A DNA stretch of 56,977 nucleotides from Sulfurovum sp. Lineage in GTDB: Bacteria; Campylobacterota; Campylobacteria; Campylobacterales; Sulfurovaceae. Position numbers and translations under genes: made by a program. Below are positions 8,436 to 16,442 of this stretch, piece by piece. The notes beneath the pieces are model-generated. The model did no database searches and was not told where the DNA came from. It saw only the letters and a program-made list of their open reading frames with translations. Position 1 is the first letter of the stretch. Each line of letters opens with the position of its first letter. The stretch is taken from positions 1 through 56,977 of the forward strand of contig JAMOTK010000012.1 in the NCBI GenBank assembly GCA_027062365.1, given 5' to 3'.

Positions 8436-9146
8436 ATGAGCAGAGATATATCTATGAAGATAGAGAATTTAGTCAAGAAGTTTGGTCAAGGAGATAGTGA
8501 GATAACTGTCATTGATGGTGCAGAGTTTACTTTGACCAAGGGCGAATTTGTGGGGCTTGTAGCACCTAGTGGTAGTGGTAAAACTACTCTGTTGATGATG
8601 TTGGGTTGTGTACTAGAGCCTACAAGTGGCAAGATAACCATAGGTGATGAGGTAGTATATGATAACAAATGGCTTGTCAAAGATGATAGAAAGCTTAGAC
8701 GAACAAAGATAGGCTTTATATTTCAAGCCCACTACCTTATACCATTTTTGAATATAGAAGAGAATATCACTCTACTGCCTTATGAGAATCGAGAGAGTCC
8801 AAAGGTGGTAAAGCCTAGAGTTGCTGAGATAATGGATTATCTTGATATGAGTGACAAGATGCACAGTATGCCTAGTGAGCTTAGTGGTGGTCAAAACCAA
8901 AGGATAGCAATAGCAAGGGCATTGGCAAACAACCCTGATATTATACTAGCCGATGAGCCGACAGCTGCATTGGACAAAGAGAGAGCTATAAGCGTAGTAA
9001 AGATGCTCAAACGAATTACAAGAGAGCATAATGTGACTATCATAATGGTTACTCACGATGATAGACTACTGCCATTTTGTGATAAGGTATTGACTATACA
9101 AGATAAAAAGATAGATATAAAGGATAATTCAGATGAGATTATATAA
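8436..9146 (+). CDS. ABC transporter ATP-binding subunit (LolD/MacB type)
   Basis: A 236-residue ATPase with all motifs: Walker A PSGSGKTT (residues 44-51), Q-loop IFQAHY (about 95-100), signature LSGGQ (149-153), Walker B ILADE (170-174) and H-loop His207. It powers the permease encoded just upstream. The ATG is preceded by AGGAG. Its 3' end overlaps the TolC-family gene by 14 bases, so the four genes form one translationally coupled unit. A LolD role in lipoprotein release is less likely because of the adaptor and outer-membrane channel in the operon. Confidence 0.93.
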   Translation: MSRDISMKIENLVKKFGQGDSEITVIDGAEFTLTKGEFVGLVAPSGSGKTTLLMMLGCVLEPTSGKITIGDEVVYDNKWLVKDDRKLRRTKIGFIFQAHYLIPFLNIEENITLLPYENRESPKVVKPRVAEIMDYLDMSDKMHSMPSELSGGQNQRIAIARALANNPDIILADEPTAALDKERAISVVKMLKRITREHNVTIIMVTHDDRLLPFCDKVLTIQDKKIDIKDNSDEII

Positions 9147-10380
9147 AAATAGTATATTGGTGCTTCTGCTAATATCTACACTAGATGCCTCAAGCCTCAA
9201 AGAGATTATACAAAGCACACTTAAAAATAACGAAAATCTAAAAGCTTCTGTAATAGATAGCAGAGCTAAAGAGAAGGCATATAATAGTGTAGAGAACACA
9301 CATAACCCCACTCTAAGTGCAGGCATAAGTCACTCCAGACTAGATATAGATACAAGAGCGATACAGGTCAAAGATACGCTTATGGGTTCTTTGAAATTGG
9401 GTATAGATATATATGATGGAGGCAAAAGTAGTGCTATAAAGAGACAAAAGTCTTATGAGTATCAAGCATCAAAACTAGATACTATCACTACCCAAAAAGA
9501 GACTATACTTCAGATTGTGACACTATTTTTTCAGACAAAAACAGCTATAGATAGTATAGAAGTTTTCAAAGAGAAGGGTATCACACTAAAGGCTCAATAT
9601 CAAAGAATGAAGACCAAGTATGATATAAAAATGGTAACTATAGATGAGGTGCTAAAGCTTCGCTCAGAGTATGAGACAAACCAATACACTATAGAGGAGA
9701 TAAAGTATCAAAAAGAGGAGCTTTTAGAGACTCTTTCATTACTATCAGGTCGTAAGATAAAGAGTATAGATGACTCTGTTTTACCAAATGTCAAAAATCT
9801 AACTCTTCGAGATAGTGAACATATAGAGTCACTCAACCTATCACTAAAAGCCCTTGATGAGAATGTCAAGATAGTAGAGTCAGCTAAAAATATCCAAGTT
9901 AGATTAGAAGATAGTTTAAATGTATATAACTATAGTGACTACAATGAGAAGCTTCTAATGGATCTACCCGAGACTCAAAATCAGCTAAATATCTCATTGA
10001 CATACAGACTATTTGATACCACTACAAAACATCAAATAGAGGTAGCAAAACTAGCAAAACTAGCTTCTAATGAGAGAGTGATATTTGCTAAAAATCAAGA
10101 GAAGAGTACATTTAATTTGGCAAAGAAAAAACTAATAACTCAACAACTCAAAATCAACTCACTTAAAAGTGCTGTAGAGATGGGAGAGAGTGTCTATAAA
10201 TTGGTTAAAATAAAATATCAAAATGGTACAGTAGACAATATAACATACCTAGATGCCCTAAGCAAAAGGACATTTAATAAAGCACTCTATAGACAAGCCC
10301 TCAATAACTATGAGATAGCCAAAGCTAACTACTACTTCAGCAGTGGAATAGACTATAAGCGTGTACTAAAGCGTTGGTAA
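9133..10380 (+). CDS. TolC-family outer membrane channel protein
   Basis: A 415-residue protein with an N-terminal signal peptide (about residues 1-19, ending TLDAS) and the repeated long-helix pattern of TolC-type channels, with two related halves (about 20-210 and 220-400). It would supply the outer-membrane exit duct for the tripartite pump. The start lies inside the ATPase gene, with AAGGA upstream. After its stop there is a short hairpin-poor gap before the convergent small Cys-rich gene. AGA/ATA-rich codon use matches the other exporter genes, supporting acquisition as a block. Confidence 0.87.
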   Translation: MRLYKNSILVLLLISTLDASSLKEIIQSTLKNNENLKASVIDSRAKEKAYNSVENTHNPTLSAGISHSRLDIDTRAIQVKDTLMGSLKLGIDIYDGGKSSAIKRQKSYEYQASKLDTITTQKETILQIVTLFFQTKTAIDSIEVFKEKGITLKAQYQRMKTKYDIKMVTIDEVLKLRSEYETNQYTIEEIKYQKEELLETLSLLSGRKIKSIDDSVLPNVKNLTLRDSEHIESLNLSLKALDENVKIVESAKNIQVRLEDSLNVYNYSDYNEKLLMDLPETQNQLNISLTYRLFDTTTKHQIEVAKLAKLASNERVIFAKNQEKSTFNLAKKKLITQQLKINSLKSAVEMGESVYKLVKIKYQNGTVDNITYLDALSKRTFNKALYRQALNNYEIAKANYYFSSGIDYKRVLKRW

Positions 10381-10437
10381 GCTAATAAAAAGCTAGAGAA
10401 TACTATCAAAAGTCTATTAAAAAATAGACTTCTGTTC

Positions 10438-10686
10438 CTAAGAACAGTGTCCCCCACCACAGCATCCACCTGAGGATTCTTTGGGTTTTTCTTCTACGTG
10501 GATAGTAAATGTGTTACCTATCTCTTCTGTATAAAATATATGTTTTTGACAAAATTTTTGGTTCATGTGACTCTCCATGAGCCTTGCTTGGATGAGTGCA
10601 TCATCTTTGTTGTCAAACTCCATATTGTTCTCATAAGCAGATTTTTTGAAACATCCACATTCTTTTGCTACGTTGATAGTAAACAT
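10438..10686 (-). CDS. Small Cys-rich hypothetical protein with GGCCGGGHC tail
   Basis: An 82-residue protein with Cys10 and Cys12 in ECGCFKKS, a further Cys in KFCQKHIF, a short beta-rich core, and the tail SSGGCCGGGHCS. The Cys/His-rich tail suggests metal or Fe-S related binding, but that is inference. I recall similar short proteins in Campylobacterota without a known function. It is divergent from the formate dehydrogenase gene and shares its 112-base control region. AAAGGATT before the ATG supports the start. A role as metallochaperone or redox accessory for the dehydrogenase is possible but unproven. Confidence 0.65.
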   Translation of the reverse strand: MFTINVAKECGCFKKSAYENNMEFDNKDDALIQARLMESHMNQKFCQKHIFYTEEIGNTFTIHVEEKPKESSGGCCGGGHCS

Positions 10687-10727
10687 TGTAATCCTTTAGG
10701 TATAATTTGCTTGATGATAACCAAGTT

Positions 10728-10781
10728 AGTTTAAATAAACTTTATTTTAAGCCTAATTAGGATAAATTTACTCCTAATTAG
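10728..10781. promoter_or_regulatory. Operator-like repeats between the Cys-rich gene and formate dehydrogenase
   Basis: CCTAATTAG occurs at 10752-10760 and again at 10773-10781, start-to-start distance 21 bases, about two helical turns. The first copy extends to the perfect palindrome CCTAATTAGG, and the block can also pair as CTAATTAGGA with TCCTAATTAG across nine bases. A separate dyad AGTTTA-AA-TAAACT lies at 10728-10741. A plus-strand TATAAT is at 10701-10706. The repeated box sits immediately upstream of the dehydrogenase ribosome binding site. No regulator identity can be read. Confidence 0.6.
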
Positions 10782-10798
10782 TTGTGTAAGGGAAAAAA

Positions 10799-12916
10799 AT
10801 GACAAAAAAAATAGATTCAGAACGTAAAGAGATAGAGAGTGTATGTACCTATTGTGGTGTAGGTTGTGACATTACAGGTGTGGTAGAGAACAATAAAATT
10901 GTAAAGATATATGCCCAAAAAGATGGTGTGGTATCAGAGGGTAATCTCTGTATCAAAGGTAAGTATGGCTATGACTTTGTAGATTCCAAAGACCGTGTGC
11001 GTGAACCACGTATTCGTAAAACCTTTTTGGATAAGAACCCTCATATCAAGGAGATTTTTGCTTCTAAGCTTCATTGTTTTGACCATGATTTTATGACTTG
11101 TGACATAGATACAGCGACAAGTATCGCTTCTATGAAACTAAAGGAGATAAAAGAGACCTATGGAGGAGATAGCTTTTGTGCTATCGGTGGGGCGAGGACT
11201 TCTTGTGAGTCTGCCTATGCCTTCCAAAAGTTTTGTCGTGAGACGATGGACTCCCCTCATGTAGATAACTGTGCAAGGGTTTGTCACTCTCCAAGCCTCA
11301 AAGGTATGAGAGCAACCATGGGCGAGGGGGCAGCTACAAACCCGTATAATGACATCTATGAGACAGAATTTATGATGGTCATTGGCTCAAACACGATGGA
11401 GGCTCATCCTATCATCTCTAACCGTATGGTGGCTATGGCACGTAAACACAATAATCTAGCCGTGATTGATGTACGAGAGACCAAGATGGCGAAACTTGCC
11501 AAGTATAATTGTGTCATTCCTTTTGAATCCAATCTTTTGGTACTCAATATGATGGCGTATGTCATTATAGATGAAGAGTTATATTCCCAAGGATTTATTG
11601 ACAATCGTACCAAGGGATTTGATGCATTTAAAGAGAAAATCCTCAATGACCCTTATGCAAACCCTGATTTCTTCAAAGATATAGAGGGCTATGAATACCT
11701 AGCTAAAATGGTACCCAATATCGCTAGAGAATATGCCGTCAAAAAATCGATGATATTTTGGGGTCTAGGCATCACTCAACATCTTGATGGCTCTTATGCT
11801 GTCATGGCAATTACACATTTGGCACTCATGACTGGTAATGTAGGCAAAACAGGAGCAGGACTCATGCCCCTACGTGGACAAAACAACGTTCAAGGTGCTT
11901 GTGATATGGGATGTCTTCCCTACTTCGCACCAGACTATCAAGAACCAAAAGAGATTGGTCTTATGACCCCTCAGCTCATCGATGCCATGCTAGATGGTCG
12001 CATTAAAGCGTTGCTCAATATGGGAGAAGACATCACCCATATCCACCCCAATATCAACAAGATAGACAAGGCGATGGATAGGCTAGAATTTTGTATGGTA
12101 CAAGAGCTATTTATGACCGATGTGACCAAAAAAGCAGATATTATTATCGGTGTCAAGTCAGCCTACGAAAAGACAGGGGTTTATGTCAATGCCATGAGAA
12201 GGCTACATCTTTCTCAGCCTCTTGTGCAGACTGATTTGCCCGATGATTGGGAAGTGCTTACACACATGGCGAACAAGCTCGGAGATGGTAAGAATTTTCA
12301 CTTTAAAACAAGCGAAGATGTATGGAACGAAGTAAGAGAAGTCGCGCCTAGACGTTTTTCAGGTGCAGACTACTATAGACTAGCACGTCACAGAAAACGT
12401 GGTATGCAATGGCCTATCTACCATGAAGACACCCCTATCTTGCATCTATTAGACTTCCGTACAGAGGATGGGCTTGGGAAATATGTCTATAAACAGTATC
12501 AACCCCGTGGCATGGTACAACAAATCTTAGATAAAAACCTATTTGATGATAGCCTCAATGGCTATTACCTCACCACAGGACGCACCATAGCACACTACAA
12601 CAACGCTGCTCAGACCAAACAAACAGCATCCCTTCTAAAAAAACATGATGAAGATGTACTCCTAGCCCCACTAGGAGATGAAGATAAATTGGGTTCAAAA
12701 GTAATACTAAAAAGTGAGTATGGTGAGAGTGAAGCACTTAGTGTAAAATACACAGACAAAGTCAAGAAAAAAACCCTATTTTGTACCTTCCACCATGCGA
12801 AAAGTCGCATCAACGCAGTCTTTGGAGATGAAGCCGATGAGCTTATCTGGACAGCACGATTTAAATCAGTCAAAGTAGATATTATCCCTGTAGGCAATGA
12901 GATAGCCTGTGGGTAA
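10799..12916 (+). CDS. fdhA: Cytoplasmic formate dehydrogenase, molybdopterin catalytic subunit (Cys type)
   Basis: A 705-residue molybdopterin oxidoreductase that would oxidise formate or reduce CO2. An N-terminal [4Fe-4S] site is formed by Cys16, Cys19, Cys23 and Cys51. The active-site segment DNCARVCHSPSL places Cys162 (codon TGT), not selenocysteine, next to His163 at the metal-binding position of FdhF-type enzymes. GLGITQH and LRGQNNVQGACDMG are formate dehydrogenase hallmarks, and a molydopterin dinucleotide-binding domain fills the C terminus. There is no twin-arginine signal, so it is cytoplasmic. No electron-transfer subunit, FdhD or membrane subunit is adjacent, which is unusual. 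A related oxidoreductase such as an assimilatory nitrate reductase is less likely given these motifs. Confidence 0.87.
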   Translation: MTKKIDSERKEIESVCTYCGVGCDITGVVENNKIVKIYAQKDGVVSEGNLCIKGKYGYDFVDSKDRVREPRIRKTFLDKNPHIKEIFASKLHCFDHDFMTCDIDTATSIASMKLKEIKETYGGDSFCAIGGARTSCESAYAFQKFCRETMDSPHVDNCARVCHSPSLKGMRATMGEGAATNPYNDIYETEFMMVIGSNTMEAHPIISNRMVAMARKHNNLAVIDVRETKMAKLAKYNCVIPFESNLLVLNMMAYVIIDEELYSQGFIDNRTKGFDAFKEKILNDPYANPDFFKDIEGYEYLAKMVPNIAREYAVKKSMIFWGLGITQHLDGSYAVMAITHLALMTGNVGKTGAGLMPLRGQNNVQGACDMGCLPYFAPDYQEPKEIGLMTPQLIDAMLDGRIKALLNMGEDITHIHPNINKIDKAMDRLEFCMVQELFMTDVTKKADIIIGVKSAYEKTGVYVNAMRRLHLSQPLVQTDLPDDWEVLTHMANKLGDGKNFHFKTSEDVWNEVREVAPRRFSGADYYRLARHRKRGMQWPIYHEDTPILHLLDFRTEDGLGKYVYKQYQPRGMVQQILDKNLFDDSLNGYYLTTGRTIAHYNNAAQTKQTASLLKKHDEDVLLAPLGDEDKLGSKVILKSEYGESEALSVKYTDKVKKKTLFCTFHHAKSRINAVFGDEADELIWTARFKSVKVDIIPVGNEIACG

Positions 12917-13303
12917 GGGATAAAATATAGGTCATGAATCTCAAAGTAGTTGAATATATATTCCTATATAGTCGTGTTCTAGGGGCTTACATTAGTTTTA
13001 GAAAGTGCCGTAAAAAACTTAGTAACCTATAAATCTGTATCCTCCTATAATACCCCTAAATGCCAATAATAAACTATGGAATGAAGATCTATTTTCAAAA
13101 GAGAGTCGTCATAGGTAAGTAGTATTACTGAATTAAACCATAATTTTAACCTTTGACGATGTGAAAGCTATCGTTTTCAATGAACTTTATATTTTATTGT
13201 TTAATTTAGAATAGGTACTTATCAAAGGGGAAAATCTCTATCATACAAGAGTTAATCACATTATTTTTGTATTTATTTTGATTTTTTAGCCATTTATGGC
13301 ATA
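12917..13303. other. 387-base gene-poor gap
   Basis: Between the formate dehydrogenase and the XRE gene I see no convincing coding region, RNA gene or terminator. The stretch is AT-rich. A 32-codon open frame at 12934-13032 has no homology I recognise. The absence of a coding frame upstream of an apparently shortened XRE gene and next to a tRNA gene would fit decay of an older insertion. Confidence 0.5.
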
Positions 13304-13636
13304 ATGGGAATGACACTTGATAATATTTCTAAACTTTCACATCTTGGTAATAGAACCGTGAGTAGGTTTTTTTCAGGTGAAGATGTGAAACTTAGTACCC
13401 TTGAAAAAATAACAAATATTTTAGGCTTAGACTTTGCAGGAAATGAGATTATTGATATACATACGCTTAGAGATATAAGAGCAAGAAAAAAAGCTATTTA
13501 TATTGTTTCTTTGGTGCAAGATACATCAGCCTTAGAAATGCAAGGTTTAGAAAATGGAGCTATTAAACTTTTGATAGAAGATACAAAAGAGCAGTTTTTA
13601 ACTGGAGAGTATCAAAAAAATTTATGGGTAAACTAA
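13304..13636 (+). CDS. XRE-like helix-turn-helix protein, probably missing its N-terminal helix
   Basis: A 110-residue protein that begins inside a typical XRE HTH domain: GMTLDNISKLSHLGNRTVSRFFSGE, then STLEKITNILGLDF. XRE domains usually have a first helix before this point; here the only in-frame ATGs are at 13304 and 13310, and no clear ribosome binding site precedes them. The C-terminal part (ARKKAIYIVSLVQDTSALEMQG...FLTGEYQKNLW) looks like the variable domain of antitoxin-type regulators. No toxin gene is adjacent. It may be an orphan antitoxin, a truncated regulator, or use a non-ATG start further upstream, for example in the open frame extending back through 13259. Confidence 0.55.
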   Translation: MGMTLDNISKLSHLGNRTVSRFFSGEDVKLSTLEKITNILGLDFAGNEIIDIHTLRDIRARKKAIYIVSLVQDTSALEMQGLENGAIKLLIEDTKEQFLTGEYQKNLWVN

Positions 13637-13673
13637 TTAAAATATGAAAGTAAGTAAATAAGGGGGGTTAAGG

Positions 13674-13750
13674 TGGTACACCCATCAGGATTCGAACCTG
13701 AGACCTTCGGTACCGCAAACCGATGCTCTATCCAGCTGAGCTATGAGTGC
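13674..13750 (-). tRNA. tRNA-Arg (anticodon GCG)
   Basis: A 77-nt tRNA folds from 13750 to 13674, including an encoded CCA. Acceptor GCACTCA pairs with TGGGTGT (two G-U pairs), anticodon stem TCGGT/ACCGA encloses loop TTGCGGT, and the T arm is TCAGG-TTCGAAT-CCTGA. The anticodon is GCG, reading CGC and CGU, where most bacteria use ACG with inosine. Confidence 0.95.
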
Positions 13751-13801
13751 TTATTCTATGTAAGAAGCGATATTTGGAGTGCAATTATAACAAAAAAAAC
13801 T

Positions 13802-14503
13802 TTAGTTTTCTAGTAAATTCATCTTTCCAAACAATTTTAATGCTTCTTTGTTGCTAATAAAGCTTTGATTGTAGGGATGTTCTAGTTTTATTGTCTTAAA
13901 TTCTTTGAGAGGGAGATGTTTAGCTAGGTCTTTGGCTTGTGTGCCAAAAAGTATAAGCGTAATATCTTTATCTTGTAAGCCGTCTAAAAGTTGAGTCATA
14001 AAGGGTCGCCATGCTTTGATATGCCCTTTGGATGCACTTTTATCTGTAAATACCAAAGCCGTATTAAGCAAAAGTACACCATTTGTTTCAAAATTTTTCC
14101 GTAAAGAAAGAATACTGTCTATATAGGGTCTTTTATCTATCTTGCTAATGGCTTCTTGTGTGGTGTTTTCTTGATGTAATGCATCATCAGCTACAAGTAA
14201 CATCTTCATAAAATTGCGTAAGCTTGTGGCTTTATTTACTTCTGTGCTGAGACCTTTGGAAGAAAAAAGTGTCTTAACATTGTTATCAATAAAGGCGTAT
14301 CCCCCTGCACTCTCTTTGCGTGGGTAAGGGTCTTGCCCAAATAAAATATATTTTACATCTTCTTGTGCTAGGGTTGTAAAGGCATTGAGATAGTTTTCTT
14401 TAGAGGGAAAATACTCGTTATCATGCTCTAAAAATGTCCTATATTCTAGCAAAAGTGAGGCATACGCTTCATCGAGTAAAGGTTGCCAACTGTGGAAGGA
14501 CAC
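13802..14503 (-). CDS. Uracil-DNA glycosylase-family protein, divergent
   Basis: A 233-residue protein with the UDG-superfamily layout. The water-activating motif is GQDPYP (Asp58, Tyr60), where canonical family 1 enzymes have GQDPYH. The C-terminal loop is HPYNQSF (His209) instead of HPSPLS. A central LLLNTALVFTDKSASKGHIKAW segment corresponds to the LLLN strand and substrate loop. It probably excises uracil or a related lesion from DNA, but the changed loops make canonical Ung activity uncertain. Its start overlaps the stop of the upstream small gene by one base. Length matches the family. Confidence 0.78.
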   Translation of the reverse strand: MSFHSWQPLLDEAYASLLLEYRTFLEHDNEYFPSKENYLNAFTTLAQEDVKYILFGQDPYPRKESAGGYAFIDNNVKTLFSSKGLSTEVNKATSLRNFMKMLLVADDALHQENTTQEAISKIDKRPYIDSILSLRKNFETNGVLLLNTALVFTDKSASKGHIKAWRPFMTQLLDGLQDKDITLILFGTQAKDLAKHLPLKEFKTIKLEHPYNQSFISNKEALKLFGKMNLLEN

Positions 14504-14826
14504 TAATGATACTTTTTGAGTGCATCAAATTTTATAATGAGGTCTATCTTTGCTAGAGGAATATTGAGCTTTTTAGAAATATTCACTTTACTTTCGCCCT
14601 CTTTGATACGTGTCATTACCTCATCAAGAGAGTCATAATTTGCCATTACATCGGTGACTGCCACACGTGATGCCTCATAGTTAGCGATGGTGGCATCTTT
14701 CATGATGACTATCTCTTTGAGGGTTTGATTGTCTTTACTTAGTAGTGTATTTTTGTGTAATAACAAAAATAAAATCAATATCAATCCTGCCAATAGCCCC
14801 AATACTACAAAATCTATCATTTCCAT
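14503..14826 (-). CDS. Small membrane-anchored protein with HTH-like C terminus
   Basis: A 107-residue protein with one N-terminal membrane segment (about residues 4-24, DFVVLGLLAGLILILFLLL), a short coiled coil, and a C-terminal GESKVNISKKLNIPLAKIDLIIKF segment that looks like a small helix-turn-helix. I recall short proteins of this layout in Campylobacterota but no established function. It is packed between the prenyltransferase gene (adjacent, no gap) and the UDG-like gene (one-base overlap), so it is co-transcribed with both. Confidence 0.7.
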   Translation of the reverse strand: MEMIDFVVLGLLAGLILILFLLLHKNTLLSKDNQTLKEIVIMKDATIANYEASRVAVTDVMANYDSLDEVMTRIKEGESKVNISKKLNIPLAKIDLIIKFDALKKYH

Positions 14827-15705
14827 CTATGCCACCTCTATTATAATAAATAAAATAAATACAAAACCCAAATATCCATTGACAGTAAAAAAGGCTTTGT
14901 CTATCTTTGTAAAATCTTTACTCACGATATAATGCTCGTACGTCAACATTATAGCAGAAAAGAGTATCGCTAGTTTTGCCCATATTCCTAACCCAGCTTC
15001 TGTCACAAATGCTACCCAAAGCAATACAGTAAAAAGATGAAAAAAACGTGCTATCCACATGGTCTTTGTCGCCCCAAATTTGCTAGGGATAGAGTGGAGA
15101 TTATGTGATTTGTCAAATTCCATGTCTTGCAAAGAGTAGAGTAAATCAAACCCTGCCACCCAAAACATCACACCAAAGGCTAGATAGAGTGACCATAGAG
15201 GTATCTCAGCCGAAACAGCGACCACTCCAGCGATAGGTGCTAACCCCAAGCTCACACCAAGTATCAGATGTGCCAATGCCGAAAAGCGTTTGAACAAGGT
15301 ATAGGCACCCAAGACCAGTAAAATAGGGATAGAGAGTTGAAGTGCCAAAGTATTGACAAAATAAGCCATGAGGATAAACAAAAGAGCATTAATGATGATA
15401 AATGCCAACATTGCCGTATTGGACACCCTACCATCTACAGAAGGTCGCCCTTTGGTACGAGGGTTGAGTTTGTCTATATCTCTGTCTAAATAACGGTTGA
15501 CACCCATAGCAAAATTACGTGCTGATACAGCTGCTAGTAGTCCTAATAAAAGTAATCTCCACCCAAACCATCCTGTGCCATATTCCAGATAAGAAGCCAC
15601 AATCATCGCTATAAAGATAAACGGCAAAGAAAATACAGAGTGCTTAAACATCACTAGCTCTGAAAAATCTGCAAAAAGTTTTGTTAATCTATGCAAAAGA
15701 TACAC
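14827..15705 (-). CDS. mqnP: UbiA-family prenyltransferase, probable menaquinone (futalosine-route) enzyme
   Basis: A 292-residue integral membrane prenyltransferase with about eight to nine helices. The first Asp-rich motif is NRYLDRDID (Asn70, Asp74, Asp78) followed by PRTKGRP; the second is GFDLLYSLQDMEFDK. It attaches a polyprenyl chain to an aromatic acid in quinone synthesis. Campylobacterota make menaquinone by the futalosine pathway, where MqnP fills this step; that assignment is by taxonomic inference and the protein could equally be labelled UbiA. The gene abuts the upstream pssA by one-base overlap. Confidence 0.82.
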   Translation of the reverse strand: MYLLHRLTKLFADFSELVMFKHSVFSLPFIFIAMIVASYLEYGTGWFGWRLLLLGLLAAVSARNFAMGVNRYLDRDIDKLNPRTKGRPSVDGRVSNTAMLAFIIINALLFILMAYFVNTLALQLSIPILLVLGAYTLFKRFSALAHLILGVSLGLAPIAGVVAVSAEIPLWSLYLAFGVMFWVAGFDLLYSLQDMEFDKSHNLHSIPSKFGATKTMWIARFFHLFTVLLWVAFVTEAGLGIWAKLAILFSAIMLTYEHYIVSKDFTKIDKAFFTVNGYLGFVFILFIIIEVA

Positions 15706-16265
15706 TATGGATGAGGGATTTTAAGTGTAGAATTGAGTGACCACGCAACGACCATGACCAACAATGCAATGATATATCCACTTGTGATAATACCATACGC
15801 AGTAAATAGATACAGTACCCACAAAAGTATCGCTCCTAATGGGGTAGGTACACCTTCAAAATATTTGAGTGCTTCACCCACGTCTACTTTGAGATTAAAT
15901 TCTACTAATCGGCGTAGTCCGTTGATGATGTACCATATAAATACCAATCCCAATACAAGCTCTTCTAACCATGATATAGCAGAATATTGTTTGACAGCAT
16001 AAAAAAGCAAAAACGTAGGCATCACCACAAAAGAGAGGAAATCAGCAAAAGAATCTAACTGAATACCAAACTCTGTAGAGAGCTTATATTTCCTTGCTAG
16101 TTTCCCATCCATAATATCACAAGCCCCCCCTATCCAAGCCAAAACAATCGCCGTAAAGAAATCACCCTTAACGATAAAATAAATCGCCATCACTCCTGCT
16201 GTGATATTCATATACGTCACTAAATTTGCTATATTAAAACGGTCATCTTTATCAAATAAATTCAT
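15705..16265 (-). CDS. pssA: CDP-diacylglycerol--serine O-phosphatidyltransferase
   Basis: A 186-residue membrane enzyme of the CDP-alcohol phosphatidyltransferase family. The signature D-G-x2-A-R-x8-G-x3-D-x3-D is exact: Asp53, Gly54, Ala57, Arg58, Gly67, Asp71, Asp75, with Asp50 just before. It makes phosphatidylserine, the precursor of phosphatidylethanolamine. PgsA is the alternative member of this family, but the short length and N terminus (NIANLVTYMNITAGVMAI) fit PssA type II better. GGAG lies six bases before ATG. It heads the minus-strand operon with mqnP, the small membrane gene and the UDG-like gene. Confidence 0.85.
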   Translation of the reverse strand: MNLFDKDDRFNIANLVTYMNITAGVMAIYFIVKGDFFTAIVLAWIGGACDIMDGKLARKYKLSTEFGIQLDSFADFLSFVVMPTFLLFYAVKQYSAISWLEELVLGLVFIWYIINGLRRLVEFNLKVDVGEALKYFEGVPTPLGAILLWVLYLFTAYGIITSGYIIALLVMVVAWSLNSTLKIPHP

Positions 16266-16407
16266 ATTTTCTCCAAAAAGTTATTAAAAACATTCTACCC
16301 TTTTAGCACTTAACCCTTAGCATTAAGGTCTATGGTGTTAGAAAAACCTTATCCAGCACAGCAATTCTAATTATAGAAAAAAGCAAAATTACGATAAAAT
16401 AAAAAAA

Positions 16408-16413
16408 TATAAT
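16408..16413 (+). promoter_or_regulatory. -10 box for the PHP phosphatase gene
   Basis: TATAAT at 16408-16413, about 30 bases before the ATG. The 16266-16442 gap also holds the minus-strand control region of pssA and a small dyad CCTTA-gcat-TAAGG near 16315-16328. Confidence 0.45.
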
Positions 16414-16442
16414 AAAATGGGATAGGTTAAAAGAAATACTTT

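Noticed and set aside
11282-11284. Selenocysteine codon in formate dehydrogenase
   Set aside because: The active-site codon is TGT (Cys), not TGA.
12934-13032. 32-codon open frame in the gap after formate dehydrogenase
   Set aside because: Short, no recognised similarity and no neighbours that would explain it.
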